DNA of 56,592 nt from the NCBI GenBank assembly GCA_017879645.1, contig JAAEXZ010000009.1:1-56592 (forward strand). Reading direction: 5' to 3'. The position numbers and the translations under genes were made by a program. This DNA comes from Nitrosomonas sp. Lineage in GTDB: Bacteria > Pseudomonadota > Gammaproteobacteria > Burkholderiales > Nitrosomonadaceae. The stretch's first letter is position 1, and each line of letters begins with the position of its first letter. The notes under the pieces are model-generated. The model did no database searches and was not told the DNA's origin. It saw nothing but the letters and a program-made list of their open reading frames with translations. This document shows positions 42,729 to 54,354 of the stretch, piece by piece.

Positions 42729-44116
42729 TGACGTTGCATGAAGCAGCGCGGGCCGTGCAATCGGAATGGACGGGCAGCGATGTGCTGTTTACCTCGGTTA
42801 GTACAGACACCCGAACGTTGCAACCCGGCAGCTTGTTTATTGCACTGAGTGGGGAACATTTTGATGGCGCCCGATTTGTTGCAGGGGCAATTGATCGGGG
42901 GGCTGTGGCAGCCATGATCAATGCGCAAGCTAGCGTACAGGATGTGCCAGCACATTTACCAGTGATTCGTGTCAAGGATACGCGTCTGGCACTGGGACAA
43001 CTCGCAGCTTACTGGAGGAATCGATTTGCACTGCCTCTGATTGCGGTGACGGGAAGCAACGGAAAAACGACAGTCAAGGAAATGATCGCTGCAATATTAC
43101 GCCAGGTTGATGTAACCCGGCATGAGCAAGAAGGCGAAGTGTACGACCATCTCCTCGTTACTGAAGGCAACCTGAACAACGATATTGGTGTGCCCCAGAT
43201 GCTGTTAAGGCTGCGTGCGCATCATCGCTATGCCGTGATCGAGATGGGAATGAATCATGTTGGCGAGATTGCCTATTTGACGGATCTGGCCAAGCCGGAT
43301 GTGGCCGTGATTACCAATGCAGGTGCTGCCCATATCGAGGGGCTGGGATCGGTTGATGCTGTCGCGCGTGCCAAGGCCGAGATTTTTCAGGGATTGAGTG
43401 TGCATGGTACTGCAGTAATCAATGCCGATGATGCGCATGCAACGTTGTGGCGTCGGTGTGCAGGAGCTCGCGAGATACTGGATTTTGGCTTGCGTGAGCA
43501 CGCGCGTGTTAGCGCCGATTACGAATCGCTGCCATTAGCGAGTAGGGTCACGATGCGCCTGTCGGAGGGCGAAGTCGATGTCATGCTGCAAGTATCGGGT
43601 GTACATAATATCTATAACGCCTTGGCCGCGGCGGCGGCAACGACGGCACTGGGAATCGGAACAGCATGCATAGCCGCCGGACTAGCGCATTTCCAGGGTG
43701 TGCCAGGGCGTTTGCAGAAAAAATCAGGAGTGCATCAAGCCTTGCTGATCGACGATACCTACAATGCCAATCCCGATTCGGTGAAAGCGGCATTGGCGGT
43801 TCTGGCGGCTACGAGTGGAAAAAAAATACTGGTACTGGGCGATATGGGTGAGCTGGGAGCATCGTCGGTTGAACTGCATCGCACCATAGGCAGGGATGCA
43901 CGCCAGGCCGGACTGGACCGGTTATTGACCCTGGGTGAATTGAGTGCTTACGCAACCCAGGAATTTGGGCCGGGTGGACAACATTTCGATTCGCTGGACG
44001 ATTTGCTGGATGCGACGGAAAGCATGCTGGACCGGGATGTCACCCTGCTTGTCAAGGGGTCGCGATTCATGCACATGGAACGTGTGGTACGGCAACTGGA
44101 AAACAAACCTTCGTGA
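42725..44116 (+). CDS. murF: UDP-MurNAc-tripeptide-D-Ala-D-Ala ligase MurF
   Basis: MurF (463 residues) adds D-Ala-D-Ala to the UDP-MurNAc-tripeptide. It has [13 protein letters not shown] (ATP loop), GNLNNDIGVPQMLLRL, EMGMNHVGEIAYLTDLAKPDVAVITNAG, and DDTYNANPDSVKAAL, all typical of MurF. A short extra segment lies between the ATP loop and GNLNND (about residues 128-142). It overlaps murE by four bases and is separated from mraY by 58 bases, one of the larger gaps in the cluster. Confidence 0.97.
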   Translation: MMTLHEAARAVQSEWTGSDVLFTSVSTDTRTLQPGSLFIALSGEHFDGARFVAGAIDRGAVAAMINAQASVQDVPAHLPVIRVKDTRLALGQLAAYWRNRFALPLIAVTGSNGKTTVKEMIAAILRQVDVTRHEQEGEVYDHLLVTEGNLNNDIGVPQMLLRLRAHHRYAVIEMGMNHVGEIAYLTDLAKPDVAVITNAGAAHIEGLGSVDAVARAKAEIFQGLSVHGTAVINADDAHATLWRRCAGAREILDFGLREHARVSADYESLPLASRVTMRLSEGEVDVMLQVSGVHNIYNALAAAAATTALGIGTACIAAGLAHFQGVPGRLQKKSGVHQALLIDDTYNANPDSVKAALAVLAATSGKKILVLGDMGELGASSVELHRTIGRDARQAGLDRLLTLGELSAYATQEFGPGGQHFDSLDDLLDATESMLDRDVTLLVKGSRFMHMERVVRQLENKPS

Positions 44117-44174
44117 GATCAATGGAAAACGCTAAAACCATGTTGAGCATCATAATGAAGCAAGTGGAGATTCC

Positions 44175-45260
44175 ATGCTGCTAGCCTTTTTTCAATGGCT
44201 GGCGCAGGACATACGCACATTCAATGTGTTCAGCTATATCACCTTGCGAACCGTGCTGGCGGTGTTGACGGCGATGGTCATTGCATTTGTGATCGGACCG
44301 AAAATGATTCGCAAGCTGACGGCATACAAGATCGGTCAGGCAGTGCGCGATGACGGACCGCAATCGCACCTGGTCAAGGCTGGTACCCCAACGATGGGGG
44401 GTGCCCTGATACTCATGTCGATCGTGTTGACGACGCTGTTGTGGGCTGATCTGAGTAATCGCTACATCTGGGTCGTGCTATTGACGACAATGGGTTTTGG
44501 GGTGATCGGCTGGGTGGATGATTATCGCAAAGTGGTGTATCGCAATCCCAAGGGACTGTCGGCAGCGGCAAAATTCTTCTGGCAGTCTGTGATTGCACTG
44601 GTTGTCGCGATTTATCTGGCGCTAACTGCCGATATTCCAGCACAAACCGACATGATCGTGCCTTTCTTCAAGGGGGTGGCAATCCCTCTGGGCGTAACGG
44701 GATTTGTGATACTGAGTTATTTTGTCATTGTCGGTACCAGCAATGCAGTGAATCTGACCGATGGTCTGGATGGTTTGGCCATCATGCCGACCGTCATGAT
44801 TAGCAGTGCACTGGCACTGTTTGCTTATGTGACGGGACATGCCGTATTCGCCAAGTATCTTGGCATACCTTATATCCCAAGTAGTGGCGAATTGTCTGTT
44901 TTTTGCGGTGCGCTGACTGGAGCCGGGCTGGCTTTTCTGTGGTTCAATGCTTACCCCGCCGAAGTGTTCATGGGCGATGTCGGTGCGCTGGCGCTCGGAG
45001 CCGCGCTGGGTATCATCACCGTTATCGTGCGCCAGGAGATCGTGTTGCTGATCATGGGAGGAGTTTTTGTGGTTGAGACTTTATCCGTGATGCTGCAGGT
45101 TGCTTCGTTCAAATTGATGGGCAAGCGTATATTCCGAATGGCGCCACTACATCATCATTTTGAATTAAAGGGCTGGAAAGAAAATCAGGTCGTGGTGCGT
45201 TTCTGGATCATCACACTGATTCTCGTATTGATTGGGTTATCAACATTGAAACTGAGATGA
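44175..45260 (+). CDS. mraY: Phospho-MurNAc-pentapeptide transferase MraY
   Basis: MraY (361 residues) is the ten-helix inner-membrane enzyme that makes lipid I from UDP-MurNAc-pentapeptide and undecaprenyl phosphate. It shows [18 protein letters not shown], the Asp pair in [20 protein letters not shown] and the [14 protein letters not shown] and [12 protein letters not shown] motifs that carry catalytic Asp and His residues. The stop overlaps the murD start by four bases. Length and order are standard. Confidence 0.97.
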   Translation: MLLAFFQWLAQDIRTFNVFSYITLRTVLAVLTAMVIAFVIGPKMIRKLTAYKIGQAVRDDGPQSHLVKAGTPTMGGALILMSIVLTTLLWADLSNRYIWVVLLTTMGFGVIGWVDDYRKVVYRNPKGLSAAAKFFWQSVIALVVAIYLALTADIPAQTDMIVPFFKGVAIPLGVTGFVILSYFVIVGTSNAVNLTDGLDGLAIMPTVMISSALALFAYVTGHAVFAKYLGIPYIPSSGELSVFCGALTGAGLAFLWFNAYPAEVFMGDVGALALGAALGIITVIVRQEIVLLIMGGVFVVETLSVMLQVASFKLMGKRIFRMAPLHHHFELKGWKENQVVVRFWIITLILVLIGLSTLKLR

Positions 45261-46669
45261 ATTTACAAGGTAAAATCATACTGGTACTGGGCATGGGTGA
45301 GACGGGTTTGTCCATGGTGAAATGGTTGCTGCAGCAAGGCGCAATCGTGCGTGTTGCGGATAGCCGCAACGAGCCACCCCATAAAAAGGAACTGATGCAG
45401 GCTTATCCACAGTTGCACGTGCATACCGGTCCCTTTCAGTCGGAAATCTTCTCGGATATCGATATGATTGCCAGCAGTCCTGGGGTTCCTGTCGCCGAAC
45501 CTTGTATTCAACAAGCGGTGCAACGTGGTATTCCGATTGTGGGGGATATGGATTTATTCAGTTGGGCGCTGGAGCGGGATGCGTTGCCGCGCCCCAAGAT
45601 TGTTGCAATTACCGGATCCAACGGTAAAACGACCGTGACTGCCATGGTCGGTGCGCTCTTGAAGAAAGCGGGCTGGAATGTGGAAGTGGCGGGCAATATC
45701 GGTCCGGCTGTCCTGACTGCGCTGATGCAGCGACTGGAGTCAAGGAATTGGCCACAGGCATGGGTGCTCGAAACTTCCAGTTTTCAACTGGAAACCATGC
45801 ATCATCTCAACGCCGATGTGGCTACGGTGCTCAATGTCAGTGAAGATCATCTGGATCGTTATGCCAGTATGCAGGAATATGCTCTGGCCAAGGCAAAAGT
45901 ATTCTGGAATGAAAACCATGCCGGTATCCAGGTGCTGAATCGGGACGACTCGATTGTCAGCGCCATGTCCCTCAAGGGGCGGCAACATATCACTTTTGGC
46001 ACCGATGAACCGCCGACCGCGGAAGATTTTGGTCTCGTTCATGATGGCGAAGACCTGTGGCTGGTTCAAGGCGAAACACAATTGATGAAGGCGAGTGAAT
46101 TGACAGTCAATGGACTGCACAACGCAACCAATGCTCTGGCTGCATTGGCTTTATGCCGGGCACTGGGAGTCGCCATGGATCCACTGCTTGGCGCGCTGCG
46201 CGAGTTCCGCGGGCTGCCGCATCGCATGGAAAAAGTGGCAGCTTTCAATGGAGTGACTTTTTATGATGACTCCAAGAGCACCAATGTGGGGTCGACGGTT
46301 GCCGCATTGAGCGGCATGAAACAGAACGCGATTCTGATCGCGGGTGGCGAGGGCAAGGGTCAGGATTTTTCACATTTGCGCGAGGCAGTCAGTCAGGGCG
46401 CGCGAGCTGTGGTGCTGATCGGTCGCGATGCCGGAATCATTGCAAACGAAATCAAGGACACCGGAGTGCCCATGTATTTCGCGGTGACGATGGAAGAGGC
46501 CATGCAGAAAAGTTTTCTGCTGGCTCAACCCGGCGATGCGGTGCTGCTGTCGCCGGCATGCGCCAGTTTTGACATGTTTCGCAACTATATCCATCGTGCC
46601 GAAGTTTTTGTCGCAGCGGTCAGGGACATCGAAAAGCGTTTTTTTAATTTTGGACAAAAGAAGCATTGA
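45257..46669 (+). CDS. murD: UDP-MurNAc-L-alanine:D-glutamate ligase MurD
   Basis: MurD (470 residues) adds D-glutamate to UDP-MurNAc-L-alanine. The N-terminal Rossmann-like loop is [16 protein letters not shown], the ATP loop [16 protein letters not shown], then LETSSFQLE and [11 protein letters not shown], and the C-terminal domain has [16 protein letters not shown] and [12 protein letters not shown]. It overlaps mraY by four bases, and its stop overlaps the possible TTG start of ftsW. Confidence 0.97.
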   Translation: MNLQGKIILVLGMGETGLSMVKWLLQQGAIVRVADSRNEPPHKKELMQAYPQLHVHTGPFQSEIFSDIDMIASSPGVPVAEPCIQQAVQRGIPIVGDMDLFSWALERDALPRPKIVAITGSNGKTTVTAMVGALLKKAGWNVEVAGNIGPAVLTALMQRLESRNWPQAWVLETSSFQLETMHHLNADVATVLNVSEDHLDRYASMQEYALAKAKVFWNENHAGIQVLNRDDSIVSAMSLKGRQHITFGTDEPPTAEDFGLVHDGEDLWLVQGETQLMKASELTVNGLHNATNALAALALCRALGVAMDPLLGALREFRGLPHRMEKVAAFNGVTFYDDSKSTNVGSTVAALSGMKQNAILIAGGEGKGQDFSHLREAVSQGARAVVLIGRDAGIIANEIKDTGVPMYFAVTMEEAMQKSFLLAQPGDAVLLSPACASFDMFRNYIHRAEVFVAAVRDIEKRFFNFGQKKH

Positions 46670-46677
46670 CATTGAGT

Positions 46678-47838
46678 ATGGCATACGCACCCCATAACCA
46701 GAAACCCCGAGTCATGAGCAACTTTGATCATGCACTGGTCTGGTTTACGCTGCTACTGCTCAGTATAGGTTTGGTCATGATTTATTCGGCTTCCATTGCG
46801 ATAGCGGAAGCCCAGTTCGGTGCCGATCGGGCAGGCCATTACCTGGTGCGTCACAGTATTTATCTGGCGGTAGGGTTGATGCTGGGTTTCATCGCATTTC
46901 AGGTGCCCATGCAAATCTGGCGCAAAGGCGTCAGTTATCTGTTTCTGATCAGTGTGTCATTACTGGTGCTGGTCCTGGTGCCGGGAATCGGTCATGAAGT
47001 CAATGGCAGTCAGCGCTGGATTTCGTTGCTGGTAGTCAATCTGCAACCATCGGAATTCATGAAGTTCGCGATGATTCTGTACGCGGCCGATTACGTCAAC
47101 CGCAAGGCCGAGGATTTGAGTTTTTTGCTGAAAGGTTTTCTGCCTATTACGATCGTACTGGCAATCGTCGGATTTCTGTTATTGCTGGAACCCGATTTTG
47201 GTGCATTTTTCGTCGTGACGGCGCTGGCTATGTCAATTTTGTTCCTGGGCGGAGTCAGTCTGAAAATTTTCATCGGCCTGATCAGTATTCTGGCGGCAGG
47301 GCTGTATGGGCTCATTCTGAGTTCACCGTATCGGCTGGATCGCGTGGTGGCTTTCATGGATCCTTGGGCAGATCCATATGGAAAAGGTTATCAACTCAGT
47401 CATGCCCTGATTGCCTTTGGTCGGGGTGAGTGGCTGGGTGTCGGTCTGGGAGGCAGTGTCGAAAAATTGTTCTACCTGCCCGAGGCCCACACCGATTTTA
47501 TTCTTTCTGTTCTTGCTGAAGAACTCGGTTTTGTCGGTGTGACGATCGTCGTCATTTTGTTTGCGGGATTGATTCGCCGAGCCTTCGTGATCGGTCGTCT
47601 GGCAGCCAAGCTGGACATGCCTTTTTCAGCCCTGGTGGCACAGGGCATCGGTGTCTGGATTGGTTTGCAGGCAGTGATCAATATGGGCGTCAACATGGGG
47701 GTGCTGCCCACTAAAGGGCTGACATTGCCGCTGCTGAGTTTCGGTGGCAGCAGCATTACGGCAATCTGTATTGCACTGGCTGTGCTGTTGCGCATCGATT
47801 GGGAAAATCGTCAGCGCTTGCGAGGATTGACGGTATGA
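46678..47838 (+). CDS. ftsW: Peptidoglycan glycosyltransferase FtsW
   Basis: FtsW (386 residues from the ATG at 46678) is the SEDS-family lipid II polymerase paired with FtsI in the divisome. About ten helices are seen, from [20 protein letters not shown] onward. Family markers are INGSQRWI in the form [10 protein letters not shown], the large-loop segment with [20 protein letters not shown], and the C-terminal [14 protein letters not shown]. Other possible starts are TTG 46666, which overlaps murD, and ATG 46714. It overlaps murG by four bases. Confidence 0.96.
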   Translation: MAYAPHNQKPRVMSNFDHALVWFTLLLLSIGLVMIYSASIAIAEAQFGADRAGHYLVRHSIYLAVGLMLGFIAFQVPMQIWRKGVSYLFLISVSLLVLVLVPGIGHEVNGSQRWISLLVVNLQPSEFMKFAMILYAADYVNRKAEDLSFLLKGFLPITIVLAIVGFLLLLEPDFGAFFVVTALAMSILFLGGVSLKIFIGLISILAAGLYGLILSSPYRLDRVVAFMDPWADPYGKGYQLSHALIAFGRGEWLGVGLGGSVEKLFYLPEAHTDFILSVLAEELGFVGVTIVVILFAGLIRRAFVIGRLAAKLDMPFSALVAQGIGVWIGLQAVINMGVNMGVLPTKGLTLPLLSFGGSSITAICIALAVLLRIDWENRQRLRGLTV

Positions 47839-48926
47839 AAACGGGCACGATCCTGATCATGGCAGGTGGAACGGGAGGACATGTTTTTCCCGGTCTGGCT
47901 GTGGCTGACTATCTGCGGCAATTAGGCTGGCATATCGTGTGGCTGGGAACGCAGGCAGGTATGGAGCAGAAGCTGGTGCCGGCACGCGGTTATGTGACTG
48001 AAGTCATCAGTTTTTCCGGTCTACGCGGAAAACAATGGACGACCTGGTTGTTGCTGCCACTGCGCCTGCTGAAAGCATTCTTGCAGAGTATCCGGATTCT
48101 GCGTCGCGTCAAACCGGATGTGGTTCTGGGTATGGGTGGATATCCTGCATTTCCGGGAGGATTGATGGCTTCATTGCTGAATAGGCCGTTGATCATTCAT
48201 GAACAGAATGCCCTGCCGGGACTGACCAACAAGGTGTTGGCACAATTGGCGGATAAGGTCATGCTGGGTTTTCCGGGGGCGCTGGATTCGGCAGCAGGCA
48301 AAACCGTATTTTCAGGCAATCCCGTGCGTGCGGACATTACCCGACTTTCTCCGCCCCAGCAGCGGTTCCATGGACGTGAAGGTCGATTGAAGTTACTGGT
48401 AGTGGGAGGCAGTTTGGGAGCACAGATTCTCAATACGACAGTCCCGCAGGCGCTGAAATCGATTCCTGTCGAATTGCGGCCGCAGGTGGTGCACCAGACA
48501 GGTGCTGCGCATGTCCAGACGGTACAGAAAACATACGCTGATCTGGGAGTGACCGGTGAGATAATGGCGTTTGTCGATGATATGGCAAAACAGTATGCCG
48601 AATGTGACCTGGTGGTGTGTCGCGCTGGTGCCCTGACCGTTGCCGAGATCAGTGCTGCGGGGGTGGCCAGTATCCTGGTGCCGTATCCGTACGCAGTGGA
48701 TGATCATCAGACCAGCAATGCCCGGTTTCTGGCCGATCAAGGCGCCGCGTTGCTGATTCCACAATCCGAATTGAATCCGGAAAAACTGGCTCAGTGGCTT
48801 ACCACGCTGACGCGGGATAAGTTATTGGACATGGCGGGTAAGGCACGTAGCCTGGCGAAACCGGAGGCCACCAGGGTTGTGGCCGAGGCCTGTATTGAAT
48901 TGAGTGGGGTGGTGCATGAAGCATAA
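47835..48926 (+). CDS. murG: UDP-GlcNAc:lipid I transferase MurG
   Basis: MurG (363 residues) is a peripheral GT-B glycosyltransferase that makes lipid II by adding GlcNAc to lipid I. The first glycine loop is [15 protein letters not shown], with [25 protein letters not shown], a second loop [13 protein letters not shown], and the UDP-GlcNAc site [15 protein letters not shown] and [14 protein letters not shown]. The ATG at 47835 overlaps the ftsW stop as ATGA; a longer frame to 47799 is not needed. It overlaps murC by 11 bases. Confidence 0.97.
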   Translation: MKTGTILIMAGGTGGHVFPGLAVADYLRQLGWHIVWLGTQAGMEQKLVPARGYVTEVISFSGLRGKQWTTWLLLPLRLLKAFLQSIRILRRVKPDVVLGMGGYPAFPGGLMASLLNRPLIIHEQNALPGLTNKVLAQLADKVMLGFPGALDSAAGKTVFSGNPVRADITRLSPPQQRFHGREGRLKLLVVGGSLGAQILNTTVPQALKSIPVELRPQVVHQTGAAHVQTVQKTYADLGVTGEIMAFVDDMAKQYAECDLVVCRAGALTVAEISAAGVASILVPYPYAVDDHQTSNARFLADQGAALLIPQSELNPEKLAQWLTTLTRDKLLDMAGKARSLAKPEATRVVAEACIELSGVVHEA

Positions 48927-50352
48927 AGTCAAGCATATTCATTTTGTAGGTATCGGTGGTGCGGGAATGAGTGGAATTGCGGAGGTCTTCGCAAACCTGG
49001 GCTATCAGGTCAGCGGTTCGGACCTGATGGACAGTCAGGTTACGCAGCAGTTGCGTAGCCTTGGCGTGAAGGTATTCGTGGGCCATGAAGCATCACAGAT
49101 TGCAGGTGCCAATGTGGTTGTGACGTCAACCGCAGTCAAGCCGGATAACCCGGAAGTTCTCGCGGCGAAGCGTATGAATATTCCGGTCGTGCCGCGTGCC
49201 ATGATGCTGGCGGAATTGCTCAGATTGCGCAGTGGCATTGCCATTGCGGGTGCGCATGGAAAAACCACCACAACCAGCCTGATAGCCAGTATACTTGCGG
49301 CGGCTGAAATGGACCCGACTTTTGTCATTGGTGGGAAATTACAGGCGGCGGGTTGTCATGCCAAATTGGGTAAGGGCGAATTCATCGTGGTGGAAGCCGA
49401 TGAATCGGATGCTTCATTCCTGTATTTGCAGCCGGTACTGACCGTCGTGACAAATATTGATGCGGATCATATGGAAACTTATGGACACGACTTCAATAAG
49501 CTTAAACAGACATTCGTCGAATTCGTGCAGCATTTGCCTTTTTATGGCATGGCGGTTTTGTGTGTAGATGATCCCCATGTTCGTGAGGTCATGCCGGATA
49601 TTACCAAACCCATGACGACCTATGGATTGTCCGACGATGCACAGGTACGCGCCATCAATATCCATCACCATCGCAATCAAATGACTTTTACCGCTGTCGT
49701 GGGTGTCAACGGCTCGGCCAGACGGCTTGACGTCACCTTGAATCTTCCCGGTGTGCACAATATTCGCAATGCCCTGGCGGCAATCACCGTTGCCAACGAA
49801 ATAGGCGTGCCCGACGCTGCCATCGTCAAGGCGCTGGCAGAATTCAAGGGTGTGGAGAGACGCTTCCAGCAATACGGGGAAATCCGCTTGTCGGGGCAAA
49901 AGTGCTTTACGCTGGTCGATGATTACGGTCATCATCCGGCCGAGATGGAAGCCACCATGAACGCGGCACGCGGTGCATTTCCGGGACGGCGCCTGATCGT
50001 TGCATTCCAGCCGCATCGCTACACGCGCACACGGGATGTGTTCGAGGATTTCGTCAAAGTATTGTCGTTGGCCGATGGCGTGTTGCTGACCGATGTTTAT
50101 TCCGCCGGAGAGGATCCGATCGTCGCAGCAGACAGCAAATCCCTGTCGCGCTCCATTCGCATTCTGGGTAAGGTCGAGCCCATTTACATCGAGGATGTCA
50201 ATGATCTACCCATGGCGATTCTGAATGTCGTGCAGGATGGCGATGTGGTACTGGTGATGGGAGCTGGATCGATTTCCCGGGTAGCGCCCGCACTGGTCGC
50301 GATCAGCAGCAAGCGGCGTGTTGCGAATGGACATGAATATGAGAGTGCATGA
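48916..50352 (+). CDS. murC: UDP-MurNAc:L-alanine ligase MurC
   Basis: MurC (478 residues from the ATG at 48916) starts the stem peptide by joining L-alanine to UDP-MurNAc. It opens with the nucleotide loop [16 protein letters not shown]; the ATP loop is [16 protein letters not shown], followed by [25 protein letters not shown] and [28 protein letters not shown] and [11 protein letters not shown] complete the pattern. It overlaps the 3' end of murG by 11 bases. A GTG at 48904 would add four residues. Confidence 0.97.
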   Translation: MKHKVKHIHFVGIGGAGMSGIAEVFANLGYQVSGSDLMDSQVTQQLRSLGVKVFVGHEASQIAGANVVVTSTAVKPDNPEVLAAKRMNIPVVPRAMMLAELLRLRSGIAIAGAHGKTTTTSLIASILAAAEMDPTFVIGGKLQAAGCHAKLGKGEFIVVEADESDASFLYLQPVLTVVTNIDADHMETYGHDFNKLKQTFVEFVQHLPFYGMAVLCVDDPHVREVMPDITKPMTTYGLSDDAQVRAINIHHHRNQMTFTAVVGVNGSARRLDVTLNLPGVHNIRNALAAITVANEIGVPDAAIVKALAEFKGVERRFQQYGEIRLSGQKCFTLVDDYGHHPAEMEATMNAARGAFPGRRLIVAFQPHRYTRTRDVFEDFVKVLSLADGVLLTDVYSAGEDPIVAADSKSLSRSIRILGKVEPIYIEDVNDLPMAILNVVQDGDVVLVMGAGSISRVAPALVAISSKRRVANGHEYESA

Positions 50353-50424
50353 GAAATGATGTGCGTACCATCCATTCACAAGACGGGTATACCTGCCGCG
50401 AATCGGCAGATGGGAGCAGATGAC

Positions 50425-51351
50425 ATGTCGGTGCTGAGCGGCGAGATGCGTTTCAATGAGCCCATGAGTCAGCATACCAGTTGGCGTGCGGGTGGCAAGG
50501 CGAAACGTTTTTACATTCCGGCAGATGAACAGGATCTGGCGAGAATGTTGTCAGGTTTGCCGGACAGTGAACAAGTGTATGTCGTCGGACTGGGCAGCAA
50601 TCTGCTGGTCAGGGATGGTGGCGTGCAGGGCACGGTCATTGGACTGCATGCGCGTCTGAATGCGTTGCAACTGATCGAGCATACCGATGGGGATGGATTG
50701 GTTTATGCCGGTGCAGGTGTTCCTTGCGCCAAGATGGCCCGGTTTGCTGCCAGAAACAATCTGGCAGGAGCAGAGTTTCTGACGGGTATTCCCGGAACCA
50801 TCGGCGGTGCATTGGCCATGAATGCCGGTTGTTATGGAGCTGAAACCTGGCAGACCGTGAAGCGTGTCAGGGTGGTCGGTCACCATGGCGAAATCCATGA
50901 GCGCATGGCGGATCAGTATCAGGTCGGGTATCGCAGTGTTCGGTTAATGCAGGGGGGGGATACTTTTGCACGGCCGGAATGGTTTGTTGGCGGGTATTTC
51001 AGTTGGATGAGAGGGGACCAGAGCGAATCACGGCAAAAAATGAAAGAGCTGCTTGCCCGGCGTGTAAACAGTCAACCGCTCAATCTGCCCAATGCGGGTT
51101 CCGTATTCCGCAATCCGCCTGGTGATCATGCAGCGCGCCTGATTCAAGCTTGCGGTCTCAAGGGATGTGCGATCGGTGGAGCGATGGTGTCGCCCAAGCA
51201 TGCCAATTTTATCGTGAATACCGGCCAGGCCAGTGCAACAGACATTGAGACTCTGATTTTGCTGGTGCAGGATAAAGTCGAGAGCGCAACAGGCATTACA
51301 TTGGTTCCGGAAGTCCGCATCATCGGCGATGCAGGGAGGTTCACGGCATGA
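50425..51351 (+). CDS. murB: UDP-N-acetylenolpyruvoylglucosamine reductase MurB
   Basis: MurB (308 residues) is an FAD enzyme that reduces UDP-GlcNAc-enolpyruvate to UDP-MurNAc. The N-terminus [17 protein letters not shown] segments [12 protein letters not shown] and [34 protein letters not shown] with the catalytic Ser region, and a final Glu in LVPEVRIIG fit the family. The ATG at 50425 has GGGAG eight bases upstream and gives the usual length; the frame opens earlier, at 50356. It overlaps ddl by four bases. Confidence 0.96.
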   Translation: MSVLSGEMRFNEPMSQHTSWRAGGKAKRFYIPADEQDLARMLSGLPDSEQVYVVGLGSNLLVRDGGVQGTVIGLHARLNALQLIEHTDGDGLVYAGAGVPCAKMARFAARNNLAGAEFLTGIPGTIGGALAMNAGCYGAETWQTVKRVRVVGHHGEIHERMADQYQVGYRSVRLMQGGDTFARPEWFVGGYFSWMRGDQSESRQKMKELLARRVNSQPLNLPNAGSVFRNPPGDHAARLIQACGLKGCAIGGAMVSPKHANFIVNTGQASATDIETLILLVQDKVESATGITLVPEVRIIGDAGRFTA

Positions 51352-52265
51352 CGGAGCGGAATTTTGGGAAAGTGGCCGTATTGTTGGGTGGCCGTTCGGC
51401 TGAACGGGAAATATCATTGCAGAGTGGTCAGGCCGTATTGACGGCCCTGCTGGAAAGTGGAGTGGATGCGCAAGCCTTCGATCCCGCCCAGCAATCCCTG
51501 GAAATGTTGAAACAGCAGGGATTTGACAGGGCATTCATCGCATTGCATGGCCGTTTTGGTGAAGATGGCACGATCCAGGGTGTACTGGAGTGGCTGGGAA
51601 TACCGTATACCGGCAGTGGTGTCATGGCCAGTGCGCTGGCGATGGATAAATGGCGCACCAAACTGGTTTGGCAGGCAGCCGGCATTCGTTCACCACGTTT
51701 TGAAACACTGCAGGAGAACAGCCACTTCGAACAGGTTGCAGAGAATCTTGGATTGCCATTGATCATCAAGCCAGCCCGCGAAGGTTCGACGATCGGGTTG
51801 AGCAAAGTGCGTCATAAGGAAGATGTGGCAGCGGCCTATCAGTTGGCGGCGCAGCATGATGCACTGGTGTTGGCGGAAGAATTTATCGTCGGTAAGGAAT
51901 TGACCGTCGCCATCCTGGGGGAGACACCGTTGCCTATCGTGCGCATAGAAGTGGCAGGCGATTTATATGATTACGAAGCCAAGTATTTGTCCGATGCGAC
52001 GCAATATTTTTGTCCCAGCGGTTTGCCCGCAGAACAGGAGAAGGCCATTCAGCAACAGGCTTTGCAGGCTTATCGTGTGCTCGGTTGTCAGGGATGGGGT
52101 AGAGTGGACCTGATTCTCGATGCTGCGGGTGAGTTCTATTTTCTGGAAGCGAATACATCACCGGGGATGACCAATCATAGCCTGGTACCCATGGCGGCCC
52201 GCACAGCCGGTATTCCGTTTGCAGAGTTGGTGTTGAATATTCTGGACCGATCTCATGTGGAATAA
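51348..52265 (+). CDS. ddl: D-alanine-D-alanine ligase
   Basis: Ddl (305 residues, ATP-grasp fold) makes the dipeptide used by MurF. It has [44 protein letters not shown] with the active-site loop, [16 protein letters not shown] and the C-terminal [18 protein letters not shown] that binds Mg-ATP. It overlaps murB by four bases and ftsQ by 11. The length fits the DdlB type found in dcw clusters. Confidence 0.97.
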   Translation: MTERNFGKVAVLLGGRSAEREISLQSGQAVLTALLESGVDAQAFDPAQQSLEMLKQQGFDRAFIALHGRFGEDGTIQGVLEWLGIPYTGSGVMASALAMDKWRTKLVWQAAGIRSPRFETLQENSHFEQVAENLGLPLIIKPAREGSTIGLSKVRHKEDVAAAYQLAAQHDALVLAEEFIVGKELTVAILGETPLPIVRIEVAGDLYDYEAKYLSDATQYFCPSGLPAEQEKAIQQQALQAYRVLGCQGWGRVDLILDAAGEFYFLEANTSPGMTNHSLVPMAARTAGIPFAELVLNILDRSHVE

Positions 52266-53031
52266 CCATCACGCTTTGAACATGGTATCGACACTGTTGA
52301 TGGGGGTGGTAGCGGTTGCTGCGGTTTATGTGGTGGGGTCGCGGCTGGTGCAACCGCCCTTTTTCCCGATCAAGGAAATCAACATTCGTGTGCATGATAA
52401 CGCAGACCAGGACGATCAGGACCTGCTTAATGTGACCTATGAGCAAATTGAACGTCTTACCCGTGATGAGATTAAAGGTAACTTTCTGTCGGTGGATCTG
52501 ACGGAAGTTCGTGCAGCATTTGTGAAATTACCCTGGGTGCGCGATGCCAAGGTCAACCGGCAGTGGCCCCATGGTTTGAATGTAACGCTTGAGGAGCATC
52601 AGGCACTGGCCTATTGGGGGAGTCATGCACTAGTCAATACTTATGGCGAGGTATTTCGGGTCAGTATCGACAGGGATCTGCCTGTTTTTACCGGCCCTAA
52701 GGAAGCGAATGCGCAGGAGGTCGCGAAGCAGTACCGGAAGTTCAATCACATGCTGGCGCCGCTACAGCAATCCACGGTGGAGATCAACCTGACTCCCCGC
52801 TATGCGTGGCGATTACGACTGAATACAGGAACCGTGCTGGAACTGGGACGGGATGAAATCGATGCGAGACTGGCTCGTTACGTCATGTTCTATCACCATA
52901 ATATGGTTCAGTTCAGTCAGGATGAACCATTGGCCTACGTTGATTTGCGCTATCCCAATGGGTTTGCCATTCGCGTTCCTGAAGCGAAACAGCATGCACC
53001 GCGTAAATCTGATTCAAGAAAGCAGGCTTGA
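52255..53031 (+). CDS. ftsQ: Cell division protein FtsQ
   Basis: FtsQ (258 residues) is a bitopic divisome protein. The membrane segment is [20 protein letters not shown] near residues 9-28. A POTRA domain follows ([11 protein letters not shown] through [16 protein letters not shown]). The beta domain includes [33 protein letters not shown] and [14 protein letters not shown], a usual FtsQ C-terminal motif. It starts inside the end of ddl (11-base overlap) and precedes ftsA by 20 bases. Confidence 0.95.
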   Translation: MWNNHHALNMVSTLLMGVVAVAAVYVVGSRLVQPPFFPIKEINIRVHDNADQDDQDLLNVTYEQIERLTRDEIKGNFLSVDLTEVRAAFVKLPWVRDAKVNRQWPHGLNVTLEEHQALAYWGSHALVNTYGEVFRVSIDRDLPVFTGPKEANAQEVAKQYRKFNHMLAPLQQSTVEINLTPRYAWRLRLNTGTVLELGRDEIDARLARYVMFYHHNMVQFSQDEPLAYVDLRYPNGFAIRVPEAKQHAPRKSDSRKQA

Positions 53032-53051
53032 AACCAGGGAGACAAAACTAG

Positions 53052-54290
53052 ATGAACAAAGCCAGAGAAAACAGAAATTTGATTGTTGGTCTTGATATTG
53101 GTACGTCAAAAATCGTTGCCGTTGTCGCTGAAGTGATTCCGGAAGGTGGTTTTGAAGTCATTGGGCTCGGTAGTCATCCTTCCCGTGGGTTGAAAAAAGG
53201 GGTCGTGGCCAACATTGAAACCACGGTCAATGCCATTCAGCGCGCCCTGGAAGAAGCCGAACTGATGGCGGATTGCAAGATTCACGAAGTTTATACCGGG
53301 ATAGCCGGTAGCCACATCAAGGGCTTCAATTCGGACGGTATGGTCCCGATCAAGGACAAGGAAGTGACGGAGAAGGATGTGGAACGGGTCATGGAAGCAG
53401 CCAAGGCTGTGAATATTCCGGCTGATCAGCAGATTCTGCATATTTTGAATCAGGAATTCATCATCGATGGCCAAGAAGATGTGCGCGAACCGGTGGGCAT
53501 GAGCGGCATCCGTCTGGAGGTCAAGGTGCATATCGTCACGGGAGCGGTTTCTGCTGCGCAGAACATCATGAAATGTGTGCATCGCTGTGGTCTGGAGGTG
53601 CGCGATCTGATATTGCAACCGCTGGCTTCGGCCATGGCGGTACTGTCCGAGGATGAAAAAGACCTGGGAGTGTGCCTGGTTGATATTGGCGGTGGTACGA
53701 CGGATATTGCTGTGTTTACCAATGGCGCCATTCGGCATACTGCGGTGATTCCGATTGCCGGTGATCAGGTGACGAACGATATTGCGATGGCACTGCGTAC
53801 GCCCACCAAAAGCGCCGAGGACATCAAGTGCCGCTATGGGTGCGCCTTGCGGAGTCTGGCAGATACCAAGGAGATGGTGGAAGTTCCGGATGTCGGTAAT
53901 CGGGGGTCGCGCCAGCTTTCCCGGCAAACACTCGCAGAAGTTATCGAGCCCCGTGTCGAGGAACTCTATTGCATGGTGCAGGCCGAGTTGCGGCGAAGTG
54001 GGTTCGAGGAATTGCTGTCATCCGGTATCGTGATAACAGGAGGATCGGCTTCATTGCGTGGAATGGTGGAGCTGGGAGAAGAGATTTTTCATATGCCGGT
54101 GAGATTGGGGCTGCCCAATTACCATGGCAATCTAAAAGAAGTAATTCATACACCACGCTATTCAACCGGTATCGGTTTGATTCTGGCTGGTATTGAACAA
54201 ATGCAGCATCAACAGGGTTCAAAATTGCAGGGAGGATCGGCCAAACAAATTCTTTCGAGGATGAAAGGTTGGTTTCAGAGAAATTTCTGA
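53052..54290 (+). CDS. ftsA: Cell division protein FtsA
   Basis: FtsA (412 residues) is an actin-like ATPase that ties FtsZ filaments to the membrane. Actin-fold phosphate loops are GLDIGTSKIVAVVAEV and VDIGGGTTDIAVF, with the family-specific 1C subdomain (about 84-165). SGIVITGGSASLRGMVEL and TGIGLILAGIEQM follow. The C-terminal RMKGWFQRNF is the amphipathic membrane-targeting helix. It lies between ftsQ and ftsZ, as is standard. Confidence 0.97.
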   Translation: MNKARENRNLIVGLDIGTSKIVAVVAEVIPEGGFEVIGLGSHPSRGLKKGVVANIETTVNAIQRALEEAELMADCKIHEVYTGIAGSHIKGFNSDGMVPIKDKEVTEKDVERVMEAAKAVNIPADQQILHILNQEFIIDGQEDVREPVGMSGIRLEVKVHIVTGAVSAAQNIMKCVHRCGLEVRDLILQPLASAMAVLSEDEKDLGVCLVDIGGGTTDIAVFTNGAIRHTAVIPIAGDQVTNDIAMALRTPTKSAEDIKCRYGCALRSLADTKEMVEVPDVGNRGSRQLSRQTLAEVIEPRVEELYCMVQAELRRSGFEELLSSGIVITGGSASLRGMVELGEEIFHMPVRLGLPNYHGNLKEVIHTPRYSTGIGLILAGIEQMQHQQGSKLQGGSAKQILSRMKGWFQRNF

Positions 54291-54354
54291 GGGGTGGTTT
54301 TAACGGTTGTGGTGGTGATGAACGGCTTTAATTTCAATGTACTAAAGGAGAGAC